A stretch of 64,000 nt of DNA, from contig CBDEVW010000003.1 in assembly GCA_965243755.1 (NCBI GenBank), positions 1,116,001 through 1,180,000 of the forward strand, written 5' to 3'. Positions 1 through 8,774 of this stretch are shown piece by piece (the first letter of the stretch is position 1; every line of letters starts with the position of its first letter). The notes beneath the pieces are model-generated. The model ran no database searches, was not told the origin of the DNA, and saw only the letters and a program-made list of their open reading frames with translations. The DNA is from JANSWY01 sp965243755 (GTDB taxonomy: Bacteria > Bacteroidota > Bacteroidia > Cytophagales > Cyclobacteriaceae). The position numbers were made by a program, and so were the translations under genes.

Positions 1-767
1 AAAATAATTCCATAAACTGGTTCCAGATTAACAGTCAGGTTAACCACAAAAGCCGATAGTCTCTTCATCAACTCCACAGAAACGGAATAGGCATACACCG
101 TACATGCCAAAGCCAGAATGACCAGATAAAGCCAATCCATGGATGATGGAGCCAGTTGAAGTTCCCCATTGGTGAAATAACGTGTGTAAATTGGAAAAAA
201 CAATGCCGTACTCAAACAAGCTCCTATCATTTCATAAAATGTGATCATGTAGGGGTTGTACTTTCGGGTAAATCCGGCATTAATCACTGTGAAAATGGCA
301 GATAAGGCCGCAGAAACTATCGCCATTATTAAACCTAGTGTATGATTGAACTCTACTCGGAATATCACAACAATTCCAGCTATAGCCACCATACTCAACA
401 CAATTTCAAAGGGCCTGATCTTCCTCTTAGTAGCAAGTGGTTCAATAATGCTTGTCCATAAACTGCAAGTGGCCATTCCTGCTAAACAAACTGAGACAGT
501 AGCAACTCTGGCGGCAGCAAAAAAAAGTATCCAATGTGCTGAGATCAACACACCTGTTCCCAGGATTAACAAAGTATCACGCTTTTCCAACCGAAACGAT
601 CTTTTCCTGAACTTCAGCAGCAGGTACAGTCCCATGGATGCCACCATTGTTCTATAGAAAACAATCTCTACGGAAGGCACTTCAATTAATCGGCCCAAAA
701 TTGCTGTGAACCCCCAAATGACCACAATAAAATGAAGGAGTGCATAGTCTTTAAATTCCGTCTGCAT
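1..767 (-). CDS. EamA/DMT-family transporter, 3' end cut by the window edge
   Basis: The reading frame opens at an ATG at 767 and runs off the left edge with no stop, giving 255 visible residues. It is a chain of hydrophobic helices with short loops, starting with a helix around LLHFIVVIWGFTAILG, typical of the first EamA repeat. A second half begins near TLGLIMAIVSAALSAIFTVI, as in the two-repeat, ten-helix drug/metabolite transporter fold of about 290-300 residues, so roughly 40 residues should be missing. It lies 3 bases after the stop of the LptF/LptG-type gene and is probably co-transcribed with it and tgt. The family moves small metabolites across the inner membrane. The substrate cannot be read from the sequence. 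Confidence 0.85.
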   Translation of the reverse strand, partial: MQTEFKDYALLHFIVVIWGFTAILGRLIEVPSVEIVFYRTMVASMGLYLLLKFRKRSFRLEKRDTLLILGTGVLISAHWILFFAAARVATVSVCLAGMATCSLWTSIIEPLATKRKIRPFEIVLSMVAIAGIVVIFRVEFNHTLGLIMAIVSAALSAIFTVINAGFTRKYNPYMITFYEMIGACLSTALFFPIYTRYFTNGELQLAPSSMDWLYLVILALACTVYAYSVSVELMKRLSAFVVNLTVNLEPVYGII

Positions 768-770
768 AAT

Positions 771-1856
771 TTATCTCGGAACAGTGTGATACATAATCAA
801 ACCTACAATACTAAATCCTATATTAGGTAGCCAGACAGCTAAAATTGGATTCATTGATCCGGCCTCTGCAATTGCCCTTGCCAGAATAAAAAATATGATA
901 AAAATAAAGGCAATTAAAAATCCCATGGCAATCTGAAATCCGGTCCCTCCTCTCGATTTTCGTGCTGACACAATAATTCCTATAAAAGTGAGAATAAGGA
1001 CGGTAAATGGGGCCATGTATCTGATGTATTTTTCAATGAGATAAATGGCAGTATCATCTGCTCCACGGGAAGTCTGCAGGTCTATATAATCCTGCAGTTC
1101 GGTCATGGTCAAGGTTTCATAGTAGCGTTCTTTGTTATCAAAGTCACTTGGTGACATGTTGATCAGCGTATCCAATGACTTTCCCTTGGTAATTACTTCT
1201 TCCATGGGGTGAAACCTGCGCACTTCATAATTGACTAACTCCCAGCTGCTACTATCGGCGTTCCAACGAATCTTATCGGCTGTCAGTTTTTCAATCAGTT
1301 CATTACCAATAATGGTCTCCAGGGTAACATTGCGGCCTTCATCGCTATTTACATTGTACCTTTCCATGTAGATGTAATCATTCTGGGCCACTTTGAAGTG
1401 TATGTTTCTTTCCCTGTTGTAAAATGGTTTTTTTAGGTAGGCCAACTCAAATCCAATTCGGAATTTATTAGCATCCGGAATAACATAACCATTAAGGTAA
1501 AAACTTGCCAATGCAATCATACAGGCCCCAATAAAGTAGGGAAGCATCATTCTTTTAAAACTTACCCCGCCTGCCAATATCGCAATGATCTCTGTGCGGC
1601 CCGCCATTTTAGCGGTAATGAACACTGCAGCAATGAATGAAGTGATAGGAGTCAAAAGACTCGCCATATAAGGTATGTAGGTGAGATAATACTTGAGAAT
1701 CAGGTCTCCGGAAACGTCATTTTGAATGAAATCATCGTTCTTTTCAGTAAAATCGATAATACAGATAACCGCAACCAGTATGAGTACCACAAAAATAAAT
1801 GTGGTCAACAACTGTTTGAGGATGTATTGATCGATCAGACGTAACCTGTATCTCAT
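771..1856 (-). CDS. LptF/LptG-family permease (LPS export ABC transporter membrane subunit)
   Basis: This 361-residue protein has the YjgP/YjgQ layout: three N-terminal membrane helices (about 15-38, 51-78 and 103-128), a large periplasmic region (about 130-275), and three C-terminal helices (about 281-298, 305-330 and 336-357). LptF and LptG form the inner-membrane core that extracts lipopolysaccharide and passes it to LptC/LptA, powered by LptB. I cannot say which of the two this is. No second permease and no lptB lie nearby. The start overlaps the tgt stop by 4 bases (ATGA-type), so it is translationally coupled behind tgt, an arrangement I recall from other Bacteroidota. Confidence 0.92.
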   Translation of the reverse strand: MRYRLRLIDQYILKQLLTTFIFVVLILVAVICIIDFTEKNDDFIQNDVSGDLILKYYLTYIPYMASLLTPITSFIAAVFITAKMAGRTEIIAILAGGVSFKRMMLPYFIGACMIALASFYLNGYVIPDANKFRIGFELAYLKKPFYNRERNIHFKVAQNDYIYMERYNVNSDEGRNVTLETIIGNELIEKLTADKIRWNADSSSWELVNYEVRRFHPMEEVITKGKSLDTLINMSPSDFDNKERYYETLTMTELQDYIDLQTSRGADDTAIYLIEKYIRYMAPFTVLILTFIGIIVSARKSRGGTGFQIAMGFLIAFIFIIFFILARAIAEAGSMNPILAVWLPNIGFSIVGLIMYHTVPR

Positions 1857-2986
1857 AAGCGAGTTGTCACTTTTTTTACCATTTCATTTTTCCAGCCGGC
1901 GAAATCTCCTGCAATGATATGTTTTCTGGACTCTCTTACCAACCAGAGATAGAACGATAAGTTATGGATACTTGCTATTTGTGCTCCCAGAATTTCTTTT
2001 GATGTAATTAAATGACGCAAATATGCTTTACTGTAGGTAGTATCTACATACCCTCCCAGGTTGGGGTCAATGGGGCTCAGGTCATCTTTCCACTTTTCAT
2101 TCCGAATGTTGATGATGCCTTCTGAGGTGAAAAGCATTCCATTTCTGGCATTTCTGGTTGGCATGACGCAATCAAACATATCAACACCAAGAGATATACA
2201 CTCTAATATATTTGCGGGAGTCCCTACACCCATCAGGTATCGGGGTTTATCTTCGGGAAGAATGTCACAAACCAGATCAGTCGTTTCGTACATCATCTCA
2301 GCGGGTTCTCCAACGGAAAGGCCCCCAATTGCATTACCCTCCCTGTCTTTTGATGCGATGTACTCCGCAGATCTTTGTCGCAGGTCCTTATAGGTACTTC
2401 CTTGCACTATCGGGAAAAGGGCCTGGTGATAGCCATAATGCGGGCTGGTTTCATCAACACGCTTGCAGCACCTGTCCAGCCACCTGTGAGTCATCTCCAT
2501 GGAATTTTTAGCGTAATCGTAATCGCAGGGATATGGAGTACACTCGTCGAATGCCATGATAATATCAGCCCCTATGACACGCTCAATGTCCATCACACTT
2601 TCTGGGGTAAACTGATGTTTCGATCCATCGATATGTGATTTAAAAAGTACTCCCTCTTCAGTGATTTTCCGTTGGTCGGCCAAAGAATAAACCTGATAAC
2701 CACCACTATCTGTAAGGATCGGCCGATCCCAACCGTTAAACCGATGTAATCCCCCGGCCTTTTGCAATATATCCAGCCCTGGCCTGAGGTACAGGTGATA
2801 CGTATTGCCAAGAATGATTTGTGCCTTAATGTCGTCTTTCAACTCTCGCTGGTGTACTGCCTTTACAGAACCCGCCGTACCTACAGGCATAAAAATGGGA
2901 GTTTCTATGGTGCCATGATCAGTAGTCACTACTCCGGCCCTGGCTTTACTTTTTTCGTCTTTGTGCTTTAAATCAAATTTGAGCAT
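1853..2986 (-). CDS. tgt: Queuine tRNA-ribosyltransferase (TGT)
   Basis: TGT exchanges guanine-34 of GUN-anticodon tRNAs for preQ1 on the way to queuosine. The 377-residue length fits the bacterial enzyme. Visible motifs are DSGGYQV at 93-99 (Asp93, general acid/base), GGLSVGEP at 221-228 (substrate pocket) and FDCVMPTRNARNG from 271 (Asp272, nucleophile). The C-terminal zinc site is odd: where the E. coli enzyme has C-x-C-x2-C, this protein has LGGYVD at 310-315, so all three cysteines are gone although the downstream His (341, in SIHNL) remains. I recall the same loss in other Bacteroidota, so it is probably a lineage trait and not decay. It is first in a run with the LptF/LptG-type and EamA genes. 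Confidence 0.96.
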   Translation of the reverse strand: MLKFDLKHKDEKSKARAGVVTTDHGTIETPIFMPVGTAGSVKAVHQRELKDDIKAQIILGNTYHLYLRPGLDILQKAGGLHRFNGWDRPILTDSGGYQVYSLADQRKITEEGVLFKSHIDGSKHQFTPESVMDIERVIGADIIMAFDECTPYPCDYDYAKNSMEMTHRWLDRCCKRVDETSPHYGYHQALFPIVQGSTYKDLRQRSAEYIASKDREGNAIGGLSVGEPAEMMYETTDLVCDILPEDKPRYLMGVGTPANILECISLGVDMFDCVMPTRNARNGMLFTSEGIINIRNEKWKDDLSPIDPNLGGYVDTTYSKAYLRHLITSKEILGAQIASIHNLSFYLWLVRESRKHIIAGDFAGWKNEMVKKVTTRL

Positions 2987-3006
2987 GTCAAGTTTTCGGT
3001 CGGCTG

Positions 3007-3014
3007 CAAAAATA
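3007..3014 (-). promoter_or_regulatory. Possible -7 box for tgt
   Basis: On the minus strand this reads TATTTTTG, matching the Bacteroidota -7 consensus TAnnTTTG, 20 bases before the tgt ATG. No clear -33 TTTG sits at the usual spacing, so the call rests on one box. Confidence 0.3.
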
Positions 3015-3050
3015 CATGCTGCCCATCAAATTATAATTTAGAAGGCAATT

Positions 3051-3058
3051 TATATTTG
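3051..3058 (+). promoter_or_regulatory. Possible -7 box for the GT2 gene
   Basis: TATATTTG, an exact TAnnTTTG match, ends 5 bases before the ATG at 3064. Transcription would begin at or very near the start codon, giving an almost leaderless message. I see no -33 TTTG at normal spacing. Confidence 0.4.
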
Positions 3059-3063
3059 TTGCA

Positions 3064-4161
3064 ATGACTTATCTCCTGCTTGTGGTTTTTTTCTTCTCTC
3101 TGGTGATACAATTGATCTACCTGGGTTTGTCTTTGTTAGTATTATTGAAACCTACAAAAAGGGAAGTGAACACAACGAATCAGGGCATTTCCATTATCAT
3201 TGCCGCCCACAACGAAATTACCAATCTGAAAAACCTAATTCCGGAATTGCTCAATCAAAAGCATCAACCATTCGAAATAGTAATTGGACTCGATCGGTGT
3301 ACCGATGGATCAGAAGAATGGCTAAAATCAATAAAAGAGATTCACAGCAACATCAAATATGTAGTTGTACCCGCAAATTCAAAAGGGGGGAAAAAAGTTG
3401 CGCTCACTAAGGCCATTGAGATTGCACAATACGATGTTTTAGCACTTACAGACGCAGATTGTCTTCCTGTTACTCAGAATTGGTTATCGACCATTAATGA
3501 TCAGTTTGGGTCTGGTCAATCCATTGGCTTGGGATTTAGTCCTTACATTACACGATCGGGATTCCTCAACTTATTCATCCGCTATGAGACGATGGTGACT
3601 GCATTTCAATACCTCAGCTTTTGCCTTTTGGGCAAGCCGTATATGGGTGTTGGCCGGAACCTTGTGTTCAGAAAGTCGTTATTTCAGGAAGTGAACGGCT
3701 ATGACAATTACATGCATTTGAGCAGCGGGGATGATGATTTATTTGTAAACCAGCATGCCAAATCTTACAATACTGTCCCCATACTGGGAAAAGATGCATT
3801 GACCATTTCCGCGTCTAAGACCAGCTTTTCAGAATATTTCAGGCAAAAACAACGTCATTTATCCGTTGGGAAATATTATTCCCCAACAGATCAATTACTA
3901 CTGGGTCTTATTGGTGTAAGTCAGCTAATGTTTTGGTTAACATTTATTATTTTAGCGGCAATTCACACCAATCTGCTGTATATTTTAGTAGGAGTTGGAA
4001 TAAGATGGATTATTTTGGTATCTGGTATCAGACAGACCACCAAACTGCTGGGGAATCAATTTACCTATTGGCTCGTTCCATTATTAGATGTAGCATATAC
4101 ACTATATTTGTTGATAATGGCGCCTGTAGGTTTTTTTAGCAAAAGAATTAGATGGAAGTAA
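3064..4161 (+). CDS. Membrane glycosyltransferase family 2
   Basis: This 365-residue protein has an N-terminal membrane helix (about 3-28), a GT-A catalytic domain (about 42-265) and C-terminal membrane helices (about 280-360). GT2 hallmarks are ISIIIAAHNE at 42-51, the metal-binding DAD at 130-132, GDDD near 222 in the acceptor/base region, and QKQRH at 261-265 in the place of the Q/RxxRW motif. Such proteins transfer sugars to lipid or polymer acceptors at the inner membrane. The acceptor is unknown. Its last 10 bases overlap the start of the sigma factor gene, and rsmG follows 13 bases after that, so the three probably share a transcript. It is divergent from tgt. Confidence 0.9.
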   Translation: MTYLLLVVFFFSLVIQLIYLGLSLLVLLKPTKREVNTTNQGISIIIAAHNEITNLKNLIPELLNQKHQPFEIVIGLDRCTDGSEEWLKSIKEIHSNIKYVVVPANSKGGKKVALTKAIEIAQYDVLALTDADCLPVTQNWLSTINDQFGSGQSIGLGFSPYITRSGFLNLFIRYETMVTAFQYLSFCLLGKPYMGVGRNLVFRKSLFQEVNGYDNYMHLSSGDDDLFVNQHAKSYNTVPILGKDALTISASKTSFSEYFRQKQRHLSVGKYYSPTDQLLLGLIGVSQLMFWLTFIILAAIHTNLLYILVGVGIRWIILVSGIRQTTKLLGNQFTYWLVPLLDVAYTLYLLIMAPVGFFSKRIRWK

Positions 4162-4760
4162 ATAGACAGTTTTCAGAAAAAGCATTAAAAGATTTCAAAC
4201 TGATTGATCAGGCGGTCAAGGGTGGAGATGAGCAGGCCTATGCCGACCTCATGGAGCGATACAAGAAGCCTGTTTATCACATGATCCTCAAGATGGTAAG
4301 GAACGTGGATGATGCTGAGGATTTGACCATCGAGGCTTTTGCAAAAGCATTCAAAAATCTTGACCGATTCAAAAAGGACTATACCTTCAGTACCTGGTTA
4401 TTCCGGATTGCTACCAACAATGCCATAGATTTCATCAGGAAAAAGAAACTGGAAACCTACAGCCTGAACACCTCCTTTTCAGATGACAATGGTGATGCTG
4501 TGACCATTGATGTGGAAGACAAAAGGCTCAATCCTGCTGAAGAAACCATCAAATCTCAAAAAATTGAGTTGATCAGGATGTTCGTCACCAAGCTTCCTGC
4601 TAAATACCAACGACTGGTGAAACTTCGATACTTTGACGAGCTGTCGTATGAAGAAATAGCACAAGAACTTGGAGCCCCACTCGGAACTGTAAAAGCACAA
4701 CTTCACCGGGCCAGAGAGTTGATGTATGACCTGGTAAAGGACAAAAAACAGCACATTTAG
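4152..4760 (+). CDS. ECF-type RNA polymerase sigma factor
   Basis: The 202-residue protein has sigma region 2 at about 25-97 (DAEDLTIEAFAKAFKNLDRF followed by STWLFRIATNNAIDFIRKKK, the -10 recognition and DNA-melting segment) and region 4 at about 140-196 (ELSYEEIAQELGAPLGTVKA, the helix-turn-helix for the -35 region). Regions 1.1 and 3 are absent, as in group 4 sigma factors. No anti-sigma gene follows. rsmG is next and a glycosyltransferase overlaps the start by 10 bases. An ECF factor in a glycosyltransferase/rsmG run suggests a constitutive or conditionally released regulator, but its regulon cannot be inferred here. Confidence 0.95.
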   Translation: MEVNRQFSEKALKDFKLIDQAVKGGDEQAYADLMERYKKPVYHMILKMVRNVDDAEDLTIEAFAKAFKNLDRFKKDYTFSTWLFRIATNNAIDFIRKKKLETYSLNTSFSDDNGDAVTIDVEDKRLNPAEETIKSQKIELIRMFVTKLPAKYQRLVKLRYFDELSYEEIAQELGAPLGTVKAQLHRARELMYDLVKDKKQHI

Positions 4761-4773
4761 TTTCATCCTTCAT

Positions 4774-5400
4774 ATGCATGAAATAATTCAGAAGTATTTT
4801 CCTCAACTTTCGGAGGTTCAGGTCAATCAATTTAAACAATTGTACCCTGTATATCAGGAGTGGAACGCCAAAATCAACGTGATCTCCCGTAAGGATTTTG
4901 ATGAGCTGTATATACGCCACGTCCTGCATTCATTGGGAATAGCCAAATACATTTCATTTAAGCAAGACGCTGAGATTTTAGACGTAGGTACTGGTGGTGG
5001 TTTTCCTGGTATTCCATTGGCCATCCTGTTTCCAGAAACCAAATTTCATCTGGTTGACTCTATCGGAAAAAAAATTACTGTGGTGAATCAAGTGGCAGAA
5101 GCTATTGGGCTCAGCAATGTCACTGCTGAAAAAGTTCGCGCCGAGCAAATAGACCATCAATATGATTTTGTAGTTAGCCGGGCTGTCACAAGACTAAATC
5201 CATTTTATCAATGGGTGAAGGGAAAATTTAAAAAGCAATCGGTTCACGAACTAAAAAACGGCATACTGTATCTGAAGGGTGGAGACCTGACTGAAGAATT
5301 GCAGGAATCCAAACTGAGGTACAAACTGCACAACCTCTCTGATCATTTCACTGAACCTTTTTTTGAAACTAAAAAAGTGCTGTACGTTCCCAATCAGTAA
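4774..5400 (+). CDS. rsmG: 16S rRNA (guanine-527-N7)-methyltransferase
   Basis: RsmG (GidB) makes m7G527 in the 530 loop of 16S rRNA with S-adenosylmethionine. Loss-of-function gives low-level streptomycin resistance in several bacteria. The 208-residue length is normal. The N-terminal helical segment is followed by the SAM-binding glycine-rich loop DVGTGGGFPGIPLA (70-83), then FHLVDSIGKK (Asp binding the ribose) and FVVSRAVTRL in the catalytic half. It begins 13 bases after the sigma factor stop. In many bacteria rsmG sits with mnmG or parAB, and neither is present here. Confidence 0.96.
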   Translation: MHEIIQKYFPQLSEVQVNQFKQLYPVYQEWNAKINVISRKDFDELYIRHVLHSLGIAKYISFKQDAEILDVGTGGGFPGIPLAILFPETKFHLVDSIGKKITVVNQVAEAIGLSNVTAEKVRAEQIDHQYDFVVSRAVTRLNPFYQWVKGKFKKQSVHELKNGILYLKGGDLTEELQESKLRYKLHNLSDHFTEPFFETKKVLYVPNQ

Positions 5401-5509
5401 CTAGTTAGAAGATGGACCCAAACCGGGAGCAATCATTTAATTCTTTAGCATACTCCGTTTAACCTGGATTGTTTATATTCGTATTATATCTTAAACAAAT
5501 GTTAATTTA

Positions 5510-5848
5510 ATGGAAACTGTTGGTACACTTGAGGAGATCATTTTGATGATATTGTTGCAGGGGGAAAAGCTTAATAGTGTAGACATTGCCAAACAATATG
5601 AAGCCTCCCTGGAAAAATCAATATCGATACCTGCAATCCATGTGGTATTAAAACGGATGGAGAAAAAAGGTTGGGTAAAATCGGAGTTTGGCAGCCCTAC
5701 GGCCGAACGTGGCGGACGAAGAAAGCGAGTGTACTGGGCGACAATGGAGGGATATGAAATTATTCAGGCATTAAATGAGGTGAAATCACGTATGTGGCAA
5801 TCTGTATCCAAGCCATCGCTTGATTTTCATTTTCTTCCAAATGCCTGA
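5510..5848 (+). CDS. PadR-family transcriptional regulator
   Basis: The 112-residue protein is a PadR winged helix: an N-terminal helix-turn-helix beginning at TLEEIILMILLQGEKLNSV, a recognition segment SIPAIHVVLKRMEKKGWVKS, and the basic wing ERGGRRKRVYWATMEGYE. It closely resembles the PadR at 61229-61561, including the AIH-VLKRMEKKGWVKSE stretch. That second copy is fused in operon to a prefix-type ABC permease, whereas this one stands alone: the next gene starts about 115 bases later and encodes an unrelated lipoprotein. It may be an orphan left after loss of its permease, or may act in trans. No confident operator was seen. Confidence 0.92.
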   Translation: METVGTLEEIILMILLQGEKLNSVDIAKQYEASLEKSISIPAIHVVLKRMEKKGWVKSEFGSPTAERGGRRKRVYWATMEGYEIIQALNEVKSRMWQSVSKPSLDFHFLPNA

Positions 5849-5965
5849 TTTAATATTGTCTTATCAATACGGTCAACAATCTGATCTGGCATTAAAAAAA
5901 TTCAAATAAATATTTTTACGATTCAGATGTATTGCACAACTTAATGACCAAATCGTAATTTGAAT

Positions 5966-6874
5966 ATGCCCGCTATTAGATATCTCTTACATCTAATTCT
6001 AATTGTCATTTTATTTTCCTGTGGATCTGAGCCAGAAAAGAAGCCACCAGTGGAAATTAAAAAGAGGTTTCAGTTTGCTCCTCCTGCACCACAAAATGGG
6101 ACATTGAAAGGAGTAATTGAGCTTGGTGGTTACGGATTTAATGCTTTTATCATCAATATTGATTCCGCTGGCAACTGGGAGCTGGAAGATGCTCAGTATG
6201 GTGTAAGCCATGTCTACACAGATGGTGTAACCGAATCAGCCATAAGAACAGGACTGGAAAACTATAAAAGGCAAATGATTGAATACGGTGTTGAGGAGAA
6301 ATACATACATTTTGTCACCAGTTCAACCGCCAGTCGAAATAGGAAAGTTCAGGCCATATCCAAAGTACTTCGTGAATTAGGGTTTGAGGTTAACATGATT
6401 GAAGCTGACAGAGAGGCTGAATATGTTTTGTTGGCAACTCTTCCGAAGGCTTTCAGAGAAAAAGGGTTTGTTGTTGATATTGGAACAGGAAATACTAAAA
6501 TCTCCTGGATTGAGAATGACTCCATTAAAACCTTTGAGACTTTTGGTTCTGGTTATTTCCTTAACGGTATCAATGAAAAAGAAGTAAGTAATCAGGTAGG
6601 TGCACTAATGTCCAGGTTGCCCCCTGAAAAGGCTAAAATGTGCTTTATCATTGGAGGTGTTCCTTTTAGGTTGGCACGGGATATTCGCAAGGACAATGAA
6701 AGATATACATTGCTAAAAAAGCCAGACAGCTACCAATTCCCTGATGACAAACAAATGAGCGCAGGTTTGAACATTTACTCATCAATAAGTAAAGCCACCC
6801 AAAGTGAGCATTACATTTTTGACTGGGAAAGCAACTTCAGTATTGGGTACCTCTTAGAACAGGAATCTCAATGA
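5966..6874 (+). CDS. Lipoprotein with Ppx/GppA-like (ASKHA) fold
   Basis: I prefer the ATG at 5966 over the TTG at 5960 because it opens a clean lipoprotein signal: hydrophobic core, then ILFSC with the lipid-bearing Cys19, giving 302 residues. The mature part follows exopolyphosphatase/GppA signatures in order: GVIELGGYGFNAFII (about 49-63, phosphate loop 1), VTSSTASRNRK (about 117-127), IEADREAEYVLLA (about 146-158, region of the catalytic Glu), and VVDIGTGNTKISW (about 169-181, phosphate loop 2). The usual C-terminal HD-like domain of long Ppx proteins is absent. An exported, membrane-anchored copy is unusual because the family normally acts on cytoplasmic polyphosphate or pppGpp. The 3' end overlaps bioA by 7 bases, convergently. 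Substrate unknown. Confidence 0.75.
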   Translation: MPAIRYLLHLILIVILFSCGSEPEKKPPVEIKKRFQFAPPAPQNGTLKGVIELGGYGFNAFIINIDSAGNWELEDAQYGVSHVYTDGVTESAIRTGLENYKRQMIEYGVEEKYIHFVTSSTASRNRKVQAISKVLRELGFEVNMIEADREAEYVLLATLPKAFREKGFVVDIGTGNTKISWIENDSIKTFETFGSGYFLNGINEKEVSNQVGALMSRLPPEKAKMCFIIGGVPFRLARDIRKDNERYTLLKKPDSYQFPDDKQMSAGLNIYSSISKATQSEHYIFDWESNFSIGYLLEQESQ

Positions 6875-8154
6875 TTTTGTAATTGGCTCAGCAATTCTTC
6901 AATTGCGGCATAAACTACATCTAACTCATCATTGGTGATTATTGCCGGAGGCAGGATATAGATCACATTTCCAAGTGGCCTCATTAAAATTCCCCTGTCA
7001 AGAAAGAATTTGTAGATCATATTCCTTGATTTGTTCATGTAAGAGGTCTCTCCCAGATTCAGTTCCATGGCAAGAATCGTCCCTGTAAGCCGAATGTCCT
7101 TCAACATTTCATGTCCACTCACTTTTTCCATGAAGCTTTTATGGTGGTGGTTGATCCTTTGTAAATTTGATAAGAACCGGTCATCGGAAATCAATTTGAA
7201 ACTTGCATTGGCAGCAGCACAGGCAATGGGATTACCGGTGTAGGAATGACCATGGAAAAAGGTCTTATAAATATCATCTGTATCGAAAGCAGCTACTATA
7301 TCCCTGGAGGCTGTGGTGATTCCCATAGGCATTGTTCCTCCAGTCAGGCCTTTTGACAAACAGAAAATATCTGGATTCTGGTGCAAGTAATCACATGCAA
7401 AGTATTTACCGGTTCTGCCAAAACCCGTCATTACTTCATCAGCAATGCAAATCACCTTTCGTTCTTTGGCAATTTGAATCAGTTCATCCAGGTATTCAGG
7501 AGCATACATTCGCATCCCCGCAGACCCCTGTACCAATGGTTCAAAAATAAAGCTGGATACATCATCCCCATTGATTAATTCCTGAAAACGCTTCTTTACC
7601 TCCTGCCAGTTTTCTTTGGTTGGAAGCGGGATAAACTGCACATCAAATAAAAATGGCTCGAATGGAACATTGAACCCTCCCCTCTCTCCTGTCGACATTG
7701 CACCAAATGTATCCCCGTGATAAGCCCCTTCTATAGCCACTACTTTCTTCCTGGGCTGATCCTGATTGTACCAAAACTGGAATGCCATTTTTAAAGCAAC
7801 TTCCACAGAAGTACTTCCATTATCTGAGAAAAATACCTTTTGCTGGTTTTCAGGTAAAATTGATAGCAGGTTTTTGGTGAGGTTTATGGCTGGCTTATGG
7901 GTGAATCCTGCAAATATCACATGTTCCATTTCCAGGACCTGTTTTCCTACGGCTTCAGCAATTTTTTCATTGCCATGTCCATGAATGCTTACCCACCAGG
8001 ATGAAACGGCATCAAGTATCTTGTTACCATCAGGAGTGTATAGGTATACGTCTTTAGCTTTTTCAATTAATACTGGTCCATCCTGCCCCTGCAATGGAGT
8101 AAATGGGTGCCAAATATGATCTCTGTCTATTTGTGCTAACTGCTGATTATCCAT
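6868..8154 (-). CDS. bioA: Adenosylmethionine-8-amino-7-oxononanoate aminotransferase
   Basis: BioA converts 7-keto-8-aminopelargonate (KAPA) to 7,8-diaminopelargonate, using S-adenosylmethionine as amino donor and PLP as cofactor. The 428-residue protein matches the family length. It shows SSWWVSIHGHG (51-61, substrate region), GAYHGDTFGAMS (143-154), the PLP-ring aspartate in ADEVMTGFGRTGK (Asp239), and the Schiff-base lysine in LSKGLTGG (Lys268). It is the last gene of bioF-bioD-bioA: its ATG shares a base with the bioD stop. Its own stop overlaps the opposing lipoprotein gene by 7 bases. Confidence 0.97.
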   Translation of the reverse strand: MDNQQLAQIDRDHIWHPFTPLQGQDGPVLIEKAKDVYLYTPDGNKILDAVSSWWVSIHGHGNEKIAEAVGKQVLEMEHVIFAGFTHKPAINLTKNLLSILPENQQKVFFSDNGSTSVEVALKMAFQFWYNQDQPRKKVVAIEGAYHGDTFGAMSTGERGGFNVPFEPFLFDVQFIPLPTKENWQEVKKRFQELINGDDVSSFIFEPLVQGSAGMRMYAPEYLDELIQIAKERKVICIADEVMTGFGRTGKYFACDYLHQNPDIFCLSKGLTGGTMPMGITTASRDIVAAFDTDDIYKTFFHGHSYTGNPIACAAANASFKLISDDRFLSNLQRINHHHKSFMEKVSGHEMLKDIRLTGTILAMELNLGETSYMNKSRNMIYKFFLDRGILMRPLGNVIYILPPAIITNDELDVVYAAIEELLSQLQNH

Positions 8155-8774
8155 TAGGCTATTTTATTTGAATCAATTAATTGCTGTGCATATTTTGCTA
8201 CTGTCTCTTTATTTATTGCTTCTTCCGGCTTGATATGAAACAAGATTGGATAGCCACTCATTTTAGCAATGATCCGTTCAGATTCCGGATTGGGTTCTCC
8301 ATTGAAGATGATCCCGGCTACCTTGATATTTTGAGCTTTCAGGTAGTCAACACTGAGAAGTGTATGATTGATGTTTCCCAGGTAAAGATTAGATACCAAA
8401 ATAACCGGCAACCCCAATCTTTTCATCAATTCTCCCATAGTGTCCTGATCATTGATTGGAACTCTTATACCGCCAGCTCCTTCGATAATAATTGGTTGTT
8501 GCCCCGATGGGACATGAAAATCATTCAAAGAAATCTCAACTCCATCAATTTTTGCTGCTGCATGTGGTGATGCGGGTGTGTTCAATACATATTTTTCGGG
8601 AAGTACCTGTGACGTGCTGTTGGAAATAAGCGACTTGACGGTTTCACTATCGGTTGGGAACCCTGCCTGAACCGGTTTCCAGTAATCCGCCTTTAACGCT
8701 TCAGTAAGTATAGCACTCACAACTGTTTTTCCGGAATCCGTACCAATTGCCGTAACAAAATATCCTTTTCTCAT
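8154..8774 (-). CDS. bioD: Dethiobiotin synthetase
   Basis: BioD closes the ureido ring of dethiobiotin from diaminopelargonate, CO2 and ATP. The 206-residue protein begins with the P-loop variant GTDSGKT (11-17), followed by YWKPVQAG (substrate-binding lysine in the switch-like segment) and IIEGAGGIRVPI, the usual glycine-rich EGAGG motif. It overlaps bioF by 4 bases upstream and bioA by one base downstream, so the three genes are translationally coupled. Confidence 0.96.
   Translation of the reverse strand: MRKGYFVTAIGTDSGKTVVSAILTEALKADYWKPVQAGFPTDSETVKSLISNSTSQVLPEKYVLNTPASPHAAAKIDGVEISLNDFHVPSGQQPIIIEGAGGIRVPINDQDTMGELMKRLGLPVILVSNLYLGNINHTLLSVDYLKAQNIKVAGIIFNGEPNPESERIIAKMSGYPILFHIKPEEAINKETVAKYAQQLIDSNKIA

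Noticed and set aside
8181..8570. Plus-strand frame of 129 codons inside bioD
   Set aside because: Shadow of a clear, conserved gene on the other strand.
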